Positions 36,318-45,256 of a stretch of 64,000 nucleotides of DNA are shown here, piece by piece. How positions within the stretch are numbered: position 1 is the stretch's first letter; the number at the start of each line of letters is the position of its first letter. The translations under genes and the position numbers were made by a program. Source of the DNA: Simplicispira metamorpha. Its GTDB lineage: Bacteria; Pseudomonadota; Gammaproteobacteria; Burkholderiales; Burkholderiaceae_C. The stretch lies in the NCBI RefSeq assembly GCF_004341365.1, contig NZ_SLXH01000005.1:62001-126000 (forward strand). The letters run 5' to 3'. The notes beneath the pieces were generated by a model. That model worked only from the letters and a program-made list of their open reading frames with translations. It made no database searches and had not been told where the DNA came from.

Positions 36318-37178
36318 ATGGAGACAAAACACCCTGGCGGCAGCCCTGCCGCCCCCCTGCTGCAAGTCGATGGCGTGACGCTGGCGTTCGGTGGCGTCAA
36401 AGCCCTGACCGGCGTGGGCTTTGACGTACAGCCTGGCTCCATCACTGCCGTGATCGGGCCCAACGGCGCGGGCAAAACATCGCTGTTCAACACCATCTCG
36501 GGCTTTTACCGGCCCACGGGCGGCAGCATCCGCTTCAAGGGCCAGGACATCACCCGCATCCCTGCACCGCAGCGCGCCAGGATGGGGCTGGGGCGCAGTT
36601 TCCAGAACATTGCGCTGTTCCGTGGCATGACGGTGCTGGACAACATCAAGCTCGGGCGCCACGCCCACCTGAACACCAACGTGCTGGACGCGCTGCTGTA
36701 CTTTGGCCGTGCCCGGCGCGAAGAGGCCGCGCTGCGCGCCGACATCGAGGAGCGCATCATCGACTTCCTGGAGATCGACCACATCCGCCACGCGCCGGTG
36801 TCGGCCCTGTCTTACGGCCTGCAAAAGCGCGTGGAAATGGCCCGCGCCCTGGCCATGCAGCCGCAAATCCTGATGCTCGATGAGCCCGTGGCCGGCATGA
36901 ACCGCGAAGAAACCGAAGACATGGCGCGCTTCATCCTCGATGTGCGCGACGAATGGGGCGTCACGGTGCTGATGGTCGAGCACGACATGGGCATGGTGAT
37001 GGACTTGTCTGACCACGTGGTGGTGCTCAACTTCGGCCAGGTGATTGCCCAGGGCCAGCCCGCCGCCGTGCAGGGCAACCCCGAAGTCATCAAGGCTTAT
37101 CTGGGCTCGGGCGATGTCCACGACCTGCGCCGCAAGCTGCACGCCAGCACCCCCGCCAACGCCGCAGGAGTCGCATGA
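36318..37178 (+). CDS. LivG-type ABC transporter ATP-binding protein
   Basis: A 286-residue ATPase of a branched-chain-amino-acid-type (HAAT) uptake system. Walker A is IGPNGAGKTSLFN near residue 50, the signature ALSYGLQKRVEMARAL near residue 168, and Walker B PQILMLDEPVAGMN; EHDMGMVMDLSDHVVVLNFG is the LivG-type H-loop region. The ATG at 36318 follows GAGACCG. Overlaps livH-type gene by four bases. The cargo is probably a carboxylic acid rather than an amino acid, given the CoA ligase downstream. Confidence 0.9.
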   Translation: METKHPGGSPAAPLLQVDGVTLAFGGVKALTGVGFDVQPGSITAVIGPNGAGKTSLFNTISGFYRPTGGSIRFKGQDITRIPAPQRARMGLGRSFQNIALFRGMTVLDNIKLGRHAHLNTNVLDALLYFGRARREEAALRADIEERIIDFLEIDHIRHAPVSALSYGLQKRVEMARALAMQPQILMLDEPVAGMNREETEDMARFILDVRDEWGVTVLMVEHDMGMVMDLSDHVVVLNFGQVIAQGQPAAVQGNPEVIKAYLGSGDVHDLRRKLHASTPANAAGVA

Positions 37179-38056
37179 TGGATTGGGCCTACCTTTTTGA
37201 AATTTGCCTCACCGGTCTGTCCGGGGGCGGTTTGTACGCACTGGCCGCGCTGGCCTTTGTGATGGTTTACAAGGCCACGCGCGTGGTCAACATCGCCATC
37301 GGCGAGCTGCTGATGGTGGGCGCCTACCTGTTCTTCACCTTTGCCTCGATGTTTGCGCTGCCGCTGTGGCTGGCCATTCCGGCCGCCGTGCTGGGCACGG
37401 GCCTGCTGGGCGCGGTGATCGAGCGCACCATGATCCGCCCGCTGCTGGGCGAGCCACCGATCTCGGTGTTCATGGTCACGGTGGGCCTGGCCTCGGTGCT
37501 GGTGGGCCTGGTCGAGATGATCTGGAGCGCCGACCAGCGCCGCCTGCCCGAGTTCATGCCCACGCAACCCATCATGGTGGGCGAGGCCTTCCTGGCGCCC
37601 AAGGTGTTCTGGGGCGCGGTGGTGGCGGTGGTGTTCATTGCCGCCGTGCTGCTGGTGTTTCGCTTCTGGCGCGGCGGCGTGGCACTGCGGGCCACGGCGT
37701 CTGACCAGGCGGCGGCGTACTCGGTGGGCATCAACGTGCCGCGCGTGTTCTCGCTGGCCTGGGTGGTGTCGGCCATGATCGCCGCCGTCTCCGGGATCAT
37801 CGTCGGCTCGATTGGCGGCATCTCGTCCAGCATGGGCGTGTTTGGCCTGTCGGTGCTGGTGGTGGTCATCGTCGGCGGGCTCGACAGCGTGCTGGGCGCG
37901 CTCGTCGGCGGTTTGCTGATTGGTCTGGTGGAGGCCCTGGCGGGCAGCTACCTGGGCGGCGAATACAAGCTGCTGGCCACCTTCCTTGTTCTGGTGGCCA
38001 TCTTGATGGTGCGCCCCTACGGCCTGTTTGGCACCCACGAAATCGAAAGACTCTGA
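37175..38056 (+). CDS. LivH-type ABC transporter permease
   Basis: A 293-residue inner-membrane permease with about eight hydrophobic segments. LSGGGLYALAALAFVMVYKA near residue 12 and VVNIAIGELLMVGAYLFF are the LivH family start; LSVLVVVIVGGLDSVLGALV near residue 228 is the loop that contacts the ATPase. Two ATG codons overlap at the start; the first is in ATGA overlap with the ATPase gene. Works with the LivM-type protein that follows. Confidence 0.9.
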   Translation: MMDWAYLFEICLTGLSGGGLYALAALAFVMVYKATRVVNIAIGELLMVGAYLFFTFASMFALPLWLAIPAAVLGTGLLGAVIERTMIRPLLGEPPISVFMVTVGLASVLVGLVEMIWSADQRRLPEFMPTQPIMVGEAFLAPKVFWGAVVAVVFIAAVLLVFRFWRGGVALRATASDQAAAYSVGINVPRVFSLAWVVSAMIAAVSGIIVGSIGGISSSMGVFGLSVLVVVIVGGLDSVLGALVGGLLIGLVEALAGSYLGGEYKLLATFLVLVAILMVRPYGLFGTHEIERL

Positions 38057-39093
38057 TGAGAATCGGCACCCTCAAAGAGAGCTACATCGCCGACGCGGCG
38101 CTGTTCGACTCGCGCACACAAAAGACCTGGCTGGCCGTGGCAGCGGCACTGCTGGTGCTGTTCCCGTTCATGGCCAGCGACTACTGGCTGTACCTGGCCT
38201 GCCTGGTCAGCATCAACGTGGCCAGCGCCACCGGGCTGAACATCCTGACCGGCTACACCGGCCTGGTCAGCCTGGGGCAGGCGGCCTTCATGGGGCTGGG
38301 CGCCTACACCGTGGCGGTGATGGAGACGCGGCTGGGCACGCCGTTCTTGCTGAACCTGCTGGCCGGTGGTTTCGTGGCCATGCTGGGCGGCATCGTGGTG
38401 GGCATTCCGTCGCTGCGCGTCAAGGGCCTGTACCTGGCCATTGCCACCATTGCGGCCTCGTTCATCGCCCATTTCATTTTTGCCAACTGGTCGTTCACCG
38501 GGGGCACGGGCGGCCTGTCCATCCCGCCGGCCAGCCTGCTGGGCATGCCGCTGGACACGTCGTTCCGGCTGTACTGGGTGATCGTGCCCATCACCATCGT
38601 GATGCTGCTGGGCGCAGCCAACCTGTTTCGCACCCGCATTGGCCGCGCCTTCATCGCCATCCGCGACCGCGACATCTCTGCCGAGGTGCTGGGCATTCCG
38701 CTGTTGCGCTACAAGCTGCTGTCGTTTGGCCTGTCCTCGTTCTACGCCGGGGTGGCGGGCGGGCTGTGGGCGTACTTCTTCCGCGTGGTCACGCCCGAGA
38801 GCTTTCCGCTCTTGATGTCCATCTTCTTCCTGGCGGCCATCATCGTCGGCGGCATGGGCACGATTCTGGGCGGCATCCTGGGCGCGGTGTTCATGACCAT
38901 GGTGCCCGAGCTGCTCAAGCTGGTGTTCGACCTGCTGCCCAACAGCGCCGAATACACGGTGTTCCTCTCGCCCGTGCGCACCATCATTTTTGGCCTGTTG
39001 ATCATCGGCTTTCTGGTGTTCGAGCCCCACGGCCTGGCGGAAATGTGGCGCCGCGTGCGCCGCTTCTTCCACCTCTGGCCCTTCCGCAACTAG
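38056..39093 (+). CDS. LivM-type ABC transporter permease
   Basis: A 345-residue permease with about nine membrane segments. ATGLNILTGYTGLVSLGQAA near residue 57 is the LivM signature and AAIIVGGMGTILGGILGAVF near residue 260 the ATPase-coupling loop. Its ATG overlaps the stop of the preceding permease by one base. Confidence 0.9.
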   Translation: MRIGTLKESYIADAALFDSRTQKTWLAVAAALLVLFPFMASDYWLYLACLVSINVASATGLNILTGYTGLVSLGQAAFMGLGAYTVAVMETRLGTPFLLNLLAGGFVAMLGGIVVGIPSLRVKGLYLAIATIAASFIAHFIFANWSFTGGTGGLSIPPASLLGMPLDTSFRLYWVIVPITIVMLLGAANLFRTRIGRAFIAIRDRDISAEVLGIPLLRYKLLSFGLSSFYAGVAGGLWAYFFRVVTPESFPLLMSIFFLAAIIVGGMGTILGGILGAVFMTMVPELLKLVFDLLPNSAEYTVFLSPVRTIIFGLLIIGFLVFEPHGLAEMWRRVRRFFHLWPFRN

Positions 39094-39143
39094 GCCCCGC
39101 CACTGTTTTCATGCCACCACACAACCAACCCAAGGAGACACGC

Positions 39144-40337
39144 ATGGACAACCAACGCATTTCCAGCCAACGCCGCAGCCTGATGCTGGGCGCCGCCGCA
39201 GCCGCAGGCGCTGCTGCGCTCACGCACCCGCTGTCGGTGCTGGCGCAGGGCACCGAAGACATCGTCATCGGCGGCTCCATCCCCATGACCGGCGTGTTCG
39301 CCTTTGCGGGCGTGGGCATCAACGCCGGCATCCAGGACTACGTGAAGATCACCAACGACGCCGGTGGCATCAAGGGCCGCAAGCTCAAGTACGTGCCCGA
39401 AGACACGGGCTACAAGGTCGATGTGTCGGTGGCCACCTTCAAGAAGATCACCAGCCAGAACAAGGTCAACCTGTACTACGGCGACTCCACCGGTTTCTCC
39501 AAAACCATCAACCCCGAGCTGGAGCGCAACGGCGCCATCATGATGGCGGGCGCCTCGTTTGCCACCGAGCTGAACGACCCCAAAAAGTACCCCCACCAGT
39601 TCCTGGTCGGCCCCGACTACACCGAGATGTTCGGCATCCTGCTGAAACACATCGCCCAGGAAAAGCCCGGCGCCAAGGTGGCCTTCGTCTATTCCGACTC
39701 CGAGTTTGGCCGCGACCCCATCGACGAGAGCGAAGCGCTGGCCAAAAAGCTGGGCCTGTCGGTGCCCGTCAAGATCATGACGCCCGCAGGCAGCGTGGAC
39801 GTGTCCACCGAAGTCATCAAGCTGCGCCGCGCCGCGCCCGACTACACCATCTTCCACGGCTACATCCTGGCGCCCATCCCCGAGTTCATCACCCAGGGCA
39901 AGCAAATGGGCATGACCAGCAAATGGATGGGCACCTTCTGGACGATGGACAGCTCCACCGTCATGAAGATGGGCCCCGCAGGCGACGGCTTCATGGGCGT
40001 GATGCCCTACCGCTACTACTACGACACCTCGGCCAAGGCGCCCATGCTGGACAAGATCCGCGCCATGCGCCCCGAGTACCAGAGCACGGCCTACATGCAA
40101 GGCTTTCTGGCCGCCATGCTGTTCACCGAATCGGCCAAACGCTGCCTGGAGGCGGGCAAGCCCCTCAACGGCACCAACCTCAAGGCCGCGCTCAACTCCA
40201 TCAAGGACTTCGACACCGGTGGCCTGATCGGCGTGCCCGTCACCATCAAGGGCAACTCCATCCCCGTGGGCCGCGTCTACAAGGCCGACATGAAGGCGCA
40301 GAAGATGCTGCCCGCCTCCGACTGGATCACCCTGTAA
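39144..40337 (+). CDS. Periplasmic substrate-binding protein of the HAAT/Liv type
   Basis: A 397-residue periplasmic binding protein. The N-terminus has an Arg-Arg signal (SSQRRSLMLGAAAAAGAAAL) that could be a Tat signal, cleaved near VLAQG. The mature part starts IVIGGSIPMTGVFAFAGVGI and has KVAFVYSDSEFGRDPIDES near residue 190, the hinge region of LivJ-like proteins. AAGGAGA lies 7 bp before the ATG. The gene lies between the permease and second ATPase genes. Confidence 0.9.
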   Translation: MDNQRISSQRRSLMLGAAAAAGAAALTHPLSVLAQGTEDIVIGGSIPMTGVFAFAGVGINAGIQDYVKITNDAGGIKGRKLKYVPEDTGYKVDVSVATFKKITSQNKVNLYYGDSTGFSKTINPELERNGAIMMAGASFATELNDPKKYPHQFLVGPDYTEMFGILLKHIAQEKPGAKVAFVYSDSEFGRDPIDESEALAKKLGLSVPVKIMTPAGSVDVSTEVIKLRRAAPDYTIFHGYILAPIPEFITQGKQMGMTSKWMGTFWTMDSSTVMKMGPAGDGFMGVMPYRYYYDTSAKAPMLDKIRAMRPEYQSTAYMQGFLAAMLFTESAKRCLEAGKPLNGTNLKAALNSIKDFDTGGLIGVPVTIKGNSIPVGRVYKADMKAQKMLPASDWITL

Positions 40338-40351
40338 TCCCTGAGCGCACC

Positions 40352-41185
40352 ATGACCCAGCCGTCCACGGACCACGTCCTCGCCGTCAACAACATCGAGG
40401 TCATCTACAACAAAGTGGTGCAGGCCCTGCGTGGCCTGTCCCTGGTCGTGCCACGCGGCCAGATCGTGGCCCTGCTGGGCAGCAACGGGGCGGGCAAGAG
40501 CACCACGCTCAAAGCGGTGTCGGGCCTGCTGGCGCTGGAAGATGGCACGCTCGATGCGGGCACCATCTTGTTCAACGGCCAGAGCACGGCGCAGCACGCA
40601 CCCCAGCAGCTGGTGCGCGCGGGCCTGTCGCACGTGATGGAAGGGCGCCGGGTGTTTGAAGACCTCACGGTCGAAGAAAACCTGATCGCCGCCACCTACG
40701 CCCTCACGGGCCGCCCCCACACCGCGCACGGCGCGCCCAAGCCCGACTTTGATCTGGTCTATGAATACTTTCCGCGCCTGCACGAGCGGCGCAAGGGCCT
40801 GGCCGGGTACCTGTCGGGCGGCGAGCAGCAGATGCTGGCCATTGGCCGCGCGCTCATCGCCCAGCCCCAGCTGATCTTGCTGGACGAGCCCTCGCTGGGC
40901 CTGTCGCCCAAGCTGGTGGAGGACATCTTCACCATCATTGCCCGCATCAACGCCGAGCGCGGCACCTCCATGCTGCTGGTGGAGCAAAACGCCACCGTGG
41001 CGCTGGCCGTGGCGCACAGCGGCTACATCATGGAAAACGGCAAGATCGTCATCGACGGCTCTGCCGAACGGCTGGCCAGCGACCCCGACGTGCGCGAGTT
41101 CTACCTCGGCATGGGCGGCGGTGGCGAGGCCAAGAGCTTCAAAGAAATCAAGCACTACAAACGCCGCAAGCGTTGGTTGTCATGA
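40352..41185 (+). CDS. LivF-type ABC transporter ATP-binding protein
   Basis: A 277-residue ATPase with Walker A LLGSNGAGKSTTLKAVSGL near residue 45, signature LSGGEQQMLAIGRAL near residue 155 and Walker B LILLDEPSLGLSP. A basic tail (KSFKEIKHYKRRKRWLS) extends beyond the usual LivF end. The ATG at 40352 is 14 bp after the binding-protein gene; the stop overlaps the CoA ligase start. Confidence 0.9.
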   Translation: MTQPSTDHVLAVNNIEVIYNKVVQALRGLSLVVPRGQIVALLGSNGAGKSTTLKAVSGLLALEDGTLDAGTILFNGQSTAQHAPQQLVRAGLSHVMEGRRVFEDLTVEENLIAATYALTGRPHTAHGAPKPDFDLVYEYFPRLHERRKGLAGYLSGGEQQMLAIGRALIAQPQLILLDEPSLGLSPKLVEDIFTIIARINAERGTSMLLVEQNATVALAVAHSGYIMENGKIVIDGSAERLASDPDVREFYLGMGGGGEAKSFKEIKHYKRRKRWLS

Positions 41186-43014
41186 CTGCGCGCGAGTCCG
41201 ATATGTCTGTTTCCACCCCCCTTCCTGAACTGACCCTGGTGCAAATGCTGCGCGAACGCGCACGCACGGACGCCACGCGCATCGCCATCCGGCAAAAGGA
41301 CTTCGGCATCTGGAAGCCCTTTACCTGGGCCGACTACTACCGCCGCGCCTGCCACTTCGGCCTGGGCCTGCGCGCGCTGGGCCTGCCCGACAACGGCCAC
41401 GTGGGCGTGATCTCCGAGAACCGCATCGAATGGGTGCTGGCGCAAATGGGCGCGGGCCTGGTCGGCGCCGTCACGGTGGGCGTGTACCCCACCAGCCCGA
41501 CGCACGAGGTGGCCTACGTGGTGGGCCACGCCGACATCGAGGTCATGGTCTGCGAAGACCAGGAGCAAACCGACAAGGTGCTCGCCGCCCTGTCCGAGCT
41601 GCCCCGCCTGAAAAAAATCGTGGTCATGGAAACCAAGGGCCTGCGCAGCCACGACCCCGAGATGCGCCGCCTGATCTGCACCTTTGCCGAGGTCGAGGCG
41701 CTGGGCGCGCAAACGCGCGACACCACCCTCATCGACCAGGCGCTGGCGCGCCAGCAGCTCGACGACACCGGGCTGATGATCTACACCTCGGGCTCCACCG
41801 GCAAGCCCAAGGGCGCGATGATTTCGTGGCGCAACATGCGCGGCGCCGCGCCCGGCATCATCGAGCGCCTGGGCCTGTCGGCCGACACCACGCACCTGTC
41901 TTACCTGCCGCTGTGCCACGTGGCCGAGCAGATGCTGACCACGTTCTGCCCGCTGTACCTGGGCTCGCAGGTGAACTTTGGCGAATCCATCCGCACCGTG
42001 CAGGAAGACCTGCGCGAAGTGGCGCCCACCATGTTTCTGGGCGTGCCCCGCATTTGGGAAAAAATGCACGCCGCCATCAGCATCAAGCTGCAAGAAACCG
42101 GCGGCCTGCGCCGCGCGCTGTTTGATCGGGCCTACGCCGCCTGCGCCCACCTCGCAGAAAAACCCCGCAGCCAATGGAGCCTGGCCGACAAGGCCCGCTA
42201 CTTTGCCAGCTACTGGACGGTGCTGCGCGCGCTGCAAAACTTCATCGGCCTGCGCAACGCCCAGGTGGCGCTGACGGGCGCAGCGCCCATCCCGCCTGAC
42301 GTGGTGCGGTTCTTTCGGGTGCTGGGCGTGCCGCTGATCGAGGTCTATGGCCTGACCGAATCGAGCGGCATGGTCACTGGCCACCCGCGCGACCAGGTGG
42401 TGGTGGGCACGGTGGGCACACCCACGCAGGGCGTGCAGTGGCGCATCGGCGAGGCGGGCGAGTTCCAGATCAAGGGCGAGATGGTGTTTGCCGGGTACTA
42501 CAAAAACCCCGAAGCCACGGCGCAAAGCATCCAGGACGGCTGGCTGCACACCGGCGACGTAATCCGCGAAGAGCGCGGCCAGCTCAAGATCGTGGACCGC
42601 CTCAAGGACATCATGATCACGGCGGGCGGCAAGAACCTCACGCCCTCCGAGATCGAGAACACCATGAAAGGCAGCCCCTACATCAAGGAGTGCATCGTGG
42701 TGGCCGACGGGCGCAAGTTTGTCAGCGCGCTGGTGATGATCGACTACGAGACGGTGGGCAAATGGGCCGAGGCCCAGCGCCTGGCGTTCACGCACTTTCG
42801 CTCGCTGGTGGAGATGCCGCAGGTGCGCGCCCTGATAGAGCAGGCCATCGCCCAGGGCAACGAGCGCTTGGCGCAGGTGTCGCACATCCGCAAGTTCCAC
42901 CTGCTGACCAAAGAACTCGACCACGACGATGGCGAAGTCACCGCCACCATGAAGGTGCGCCGCTCCAGCATCTACAAGACCTACGCCGCAGAAATCGAGG
43001 CCCTGTACCGCTGA
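41182..43014 (+). CDS. AMP-dependent acyl-CoA synthetase
   Basis: A 610-residue adenylate-forming ligase. The P-loop LMIYTSGSTGKPKGAMISW lies near residue 200, GLTESSGMVTGHP near residue 395 and GWLHTGDVIREERGQLKIVD near residue 455 (hinge Asp), with KNLTPSEIEN and the catalytic Lys region later. It looks like a long-chain or aromatic acyl-CoA synthetase. The ATG at 41182 overlaps the stop of the ATPase gene; another ATG lies 21 bp on. With the ABC system it probably traps an imported carboxylic acid as CoA thioester. Confidence 0.9.
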   Translation: MTARESDMSVSTPLPELTLVQMLRERARTDATRIAIRQKDFGIWKPFTWADYYRRACHFGLGLRALGLPDNGHVGVISENRIEWVLAQMGAGLVGAVTVGVYPTSPTHEVAYVVGHADIEVMVCEDQEQTDKVLAALSELPRLKKIVVMETKGLRSHDPEMRRLICTFAEVEALGAQTRDTTLIDQALARQQLDDTGLMIYTSGSTGKPKGAMISWRNMRGAAPGIIERLGLSADTTHLSYLPLCHVAEQMLTTFCPLYLGSQVNFGESIRTVQEDLREVAPTMFLGVPRIWEKMHAAISIKLQETGGLRRALFDRAYAACAHLAEKPRSQWSLADKARYFASYWTVLRALQNFIGLRNAQVALTGAAPIPPDVVRFFRVLGVPLIEVYGLTESSGMVTGHPRDQVVVGTVGTPTQGVQWRIGEAGEFQIKGEMVFAGYYKNPEATAQSIQDGWLHTGDVIREERGQLKIVDRLKDIMITAGGKNLTPSEIENTMKGSPYIKECIVVADGRKFVSALVMIDYETVGKWAEAQRLAFTHFRSLVEMPQVRALIEQAIAQGNERLAQVSHIRKFHLLTKELDHDDGEVTATMKVRRSSIYKTYAAEIEALYR

Positions 43015-43041
43015 GCACCGCTGGCGCAACCCCGCTGCCTG

Positions 43042-43080
43042 CGCTATTAAAAGAGAAGCTGCTAGCGCACACCCACAGAC
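43042..43080 (+). repeat. Dispersed intergenic repeat, copy 7 (with nearby inverted repeat)
   Basis: AGCTGCTAGCGCACACCCAC in the 148-bp gap after the CoA ligase gene. GTTTCAG (43082-43088) and CTGAAAC (43101-43107) add an inverted repeat with a 12-nt loop. A second partial copy (GCGCTATCAGC) follows at about 43123. Confidence 0.55.
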
Positions 43081-43162
43081 AGTTTCAGCACGATTCAATA
43101 CTGAAACCACCTACAGACGTGCGCTATCAGCTCCCATATCCATAGCAAACAAACCGTCCCCC

Positions 43163-43969
43163 ATGAGCCTGCCCCACCCCCCCGACGCCCCCGCCGACGC
43201 CCCGCTGCTGCTGGAGCGCAACGGCGCCATCGCCACGCTGCGCTTTCACCGCCCCGGTGCGCTCAACGCCGTGGATGTGCCCATGGCCCAGGCGCTGCTG
43301 GCCGCCGTGCGCAGCCTGGCCCAGGATGACAGCGTGCGCTGCGTGGTGCTGTGCGGCGCGGGCAAAGGCTTCATGGCCGGGGGCGATCTGGCCACCCTGC
43401 GCGCCGACCCCGTGCAAGGCGCCGCCGACCTGCTGGCGCCGCTGAACGAAGCCGTGGCCCTGCTGGCCCAGCTGAACGCCCCCGTCATCGCCCAGGTGCA
43501 CGGCGTGGCCGCCGGGGCGGGCCTGTCGCTGATGCTGCAAGCCGATCTGGTGCTGGCCGCCGACACCACGCGCTTCAACCTCGCCTACATCAACCTGGGC
43601 ACCAGCTGCGACGTGGGCGCCTCGTGGGCGCTGCCGCGCCTGGTGGGCCTGAACCGCGCGCTGGAGATTGCCCTGCTGGGCGACGCCTTCACCGCCGTGC
43701 AGGCGCAGCAGTGGGGCCTGATCCACCGCGCCGTGCCCGCCGCCGAGCTGGACGCCGCCGTGCAGCAACTGGCCCAGCGACTGGCCAACGGCCCCACGCG
43801 CGCCTACGGCCACATGCGCCGCCTGCTGCGCAGCGCCTTCGACCGCGCCCTGCCCGAACAACTCAGCGCCGAGGCCCAGGCCTTTGGCGACTGCGCCCGC
43901 ACGCACGACCTGCGCGAAGGCATTGAAGCCTTCTACGCCAAACGCCCCGCCGCCTTCCAGGGCCGCTGA
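43163..43969 (+). CDS. Enoyl-CoA hydratase/isomerase family protein
   Basis: A 268-residue crotonase-fold protein. ATLRFHRPGALNAVDVPMAQ near residue 30, GAGKGFMAGGDLATLRADP near residue 67 (oxyanion loop) and PVIAQVHGVAAGAGLSLMLQ near residue 108 (second oxyanion glycine) identify it; DLVLAADTTRFNLAYINLG follows. The usual second catalytic Glu position lies in the NLAYINLGTSCDVGASWALP region, which has no Glu, so isomerase or another crotonase activity is as likely as hydration. Same strand as the CoA ligase. Confidence 0.88.
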   Translation: MSLPHPPDAPADAPLLLERNGAIATLRFHRPGALNAVDVPMAQALLAAVRSLAQDDSVRCVVLCGAGKGFMAGGDLATLRADPVQGAADLLAPLNEAVALLAQLNAPVIAQVHGVAAGAGLSLMLQADLVLAADTTRFNLAYINLGTSCDVGASWALPRLVGLNRALEIALLGDAFTAVQAQQWGLIHRAVPAAELDAAVQQLAQRLANGPTRAYGHMRRLLRSAFDRALPEQLSAEAQAFGDCARTHDLREGIEAFYAKRPAAFQGR

Positions 43970-44007
43970 ACGCACCCTTTATTTCCGACACCTCCAGGAG
44001 CACCACC

Positions 44008-45195
44008 ATGTCCCACCGCGACGTTTTTGTTGTCAGCACCGCCCGCACCGCCATCGGCACCTTTGGCGGCGCCCTGAAAGACGTGCCCAACACCCAACTG
44101 GCCACCACCGCCGTGAAGGCCGCCATTGCGCGCAGCGGCCTCGCGCCCGACGCCGTGGGCCATGTGGTGATGGGCAACGTCATCCCCACCGACACCAAAG
44201 ACGCCTACCTGGCGCGCGTGGCCGCCATCGACGCCGGTTGCCCTATTGAGACGCCCGCCTTCAACGTCAACCGCCTGTGCGGCTCGGGCTTGCAGGCCAT
44301 CATCAGCGCCGCGCAGGCCATTGGCTACGGCGACTGCGACGTGGCCGTGGGCGGCGGCAGCGAGAGCATGAGCCGCGGCCCCTACTTCGACCAGGCCGCC
44401 CGCTGGGGCGCGCGCATGGGCGACGCCAAAAGCATCGACTACATGCTGGGCATCCTGCACGACCCCTGGCAAAAAATGCACATGGGCATCACCGCCGAGA
44501 ACGTGGCCGCGCGCTACGGCATCACGCGCGAGATGCAAGACCAGCTGGCCCTGCAAAGCCAGCAGCGCGCCGCTGCTGCCATTGCAGCGGGCCACTTCAA
44601 AGCGCAGATCGTTCCGGTAGAAATCGCCACGCGCAAAGGCACCGTGCTGTTCCAGGAAGATGAACACGTGCGCGCCAGCACCACGCTGGAGGCGCTGGCA
44701 GGCATGAAGCCCGCCTTCCAAAAGGACAACGGCACCGTGACGGCGGGCAACGCCTCGGGCATCAACGACGGCGCCAGCGCCGTGGTGCTGGTGGCGGGCG
44801 ACCGCATCGGCGCGCTGGGCGTCAAGCCGCTGGCGCGCCTGGTGGGCTACGCCCACGCCGGCGTGGAGCCGGGCTACATGGGCATCGGCCCCGTGCCCGC
44901 CACGCAAAAGGTGCTGGCGCGCACGGGCCTGACGGTGGCCGACCTGGACGTGATCGAGTCCAACGAAGCCTTTGCCGCCCAGGCCTGCGCCGTCATCCAG
45001 GAGCTGGGCTTTGACCCCGCCCGCGTCAACCCCAACGGCTCGGGCATCTCGCTGGGCCACCCGGTGGGCGCCACCGGCGCCATCATCACCACCAAAGCCA
45101 TTGCCGAACTGCACCGCACCGGGGGCCGCTACGCGCTGGTGACCATGTGCATTGGCGGCGGCCAGGGCATTGCGGCCATCTTCGAACGGGTTTGA
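44008..45195 (+). CDS. Acetyl-CoA C-acyltransferase (BktB-type beta-ketothiolase)
   Basis: A 395-residue thiolase. FNVNRLCGSGLQAIISAAQA near residue 90 holds the nucleophile Cys, NPNGSGISLGHPVGATGAII near residue 345 the His, and VTMCIGGGQGIAAIFERV near the end the second Cys. AGGAG lies 8 bp before the ATG. It would cleave the 3-ketoacyl-CoA formed by the neighbouring beta-oxidation enzymes. Confidence 0.93.
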   Translation: MSHRDVFVVSTARTAIGTFGGALKDVPNTQLATTAVKAAIARSGLAPDAVGHVVMGNVIPTDTKDAYLARVAAIDAGCPIETPAFNVNRLCGSGLQAIISAAQAIGYGDCDVAVGGGSESMSRGPYFDQAARWGARMGDAKSIDYMLGILHDPWQKMHMGITAENVAARYGITREMQDQLALQSQQRAAAAIAAGHFKAQIVPVEIATRKGTVLFQEDEHVRASTTLEALAGMKPAFQKDNGTVTAGNASGINDGASAVVLVAGDRIGALGVKPLARLVGYAHAGVEPGYMGIGPVPATQKVLARTGLTVADLDVIESNEAFAAQACAVIQELGFDPARVNPNGSGISLGHPVGATGAIITTKAIAELHRTGGRYALVTMCIGGGQGIAAIFERV

Positions 45196-45198
45196 GTC

Positions 45199-45252
45199 TT
45201 TTTTTGCCGCTAGCGCTTATCTGGCAAGCGCTGGCAGCTCTCATCTTCATAG
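45199..45252 (+). repeat. Dispersed intergenic repeat, copy 8
   Basis: CCGCTAGCGCTTATCTGGCA followed by AGCGCTGGCAGCTCTC; the arms AGCGCTT and AAGCGCT form a hairpin. It fills the 61-bp gap before the acyl-CoA dehydrogenase gene and so lies in its leader. Confidence 0.65.
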
Positions 45253-45256
45253 CACC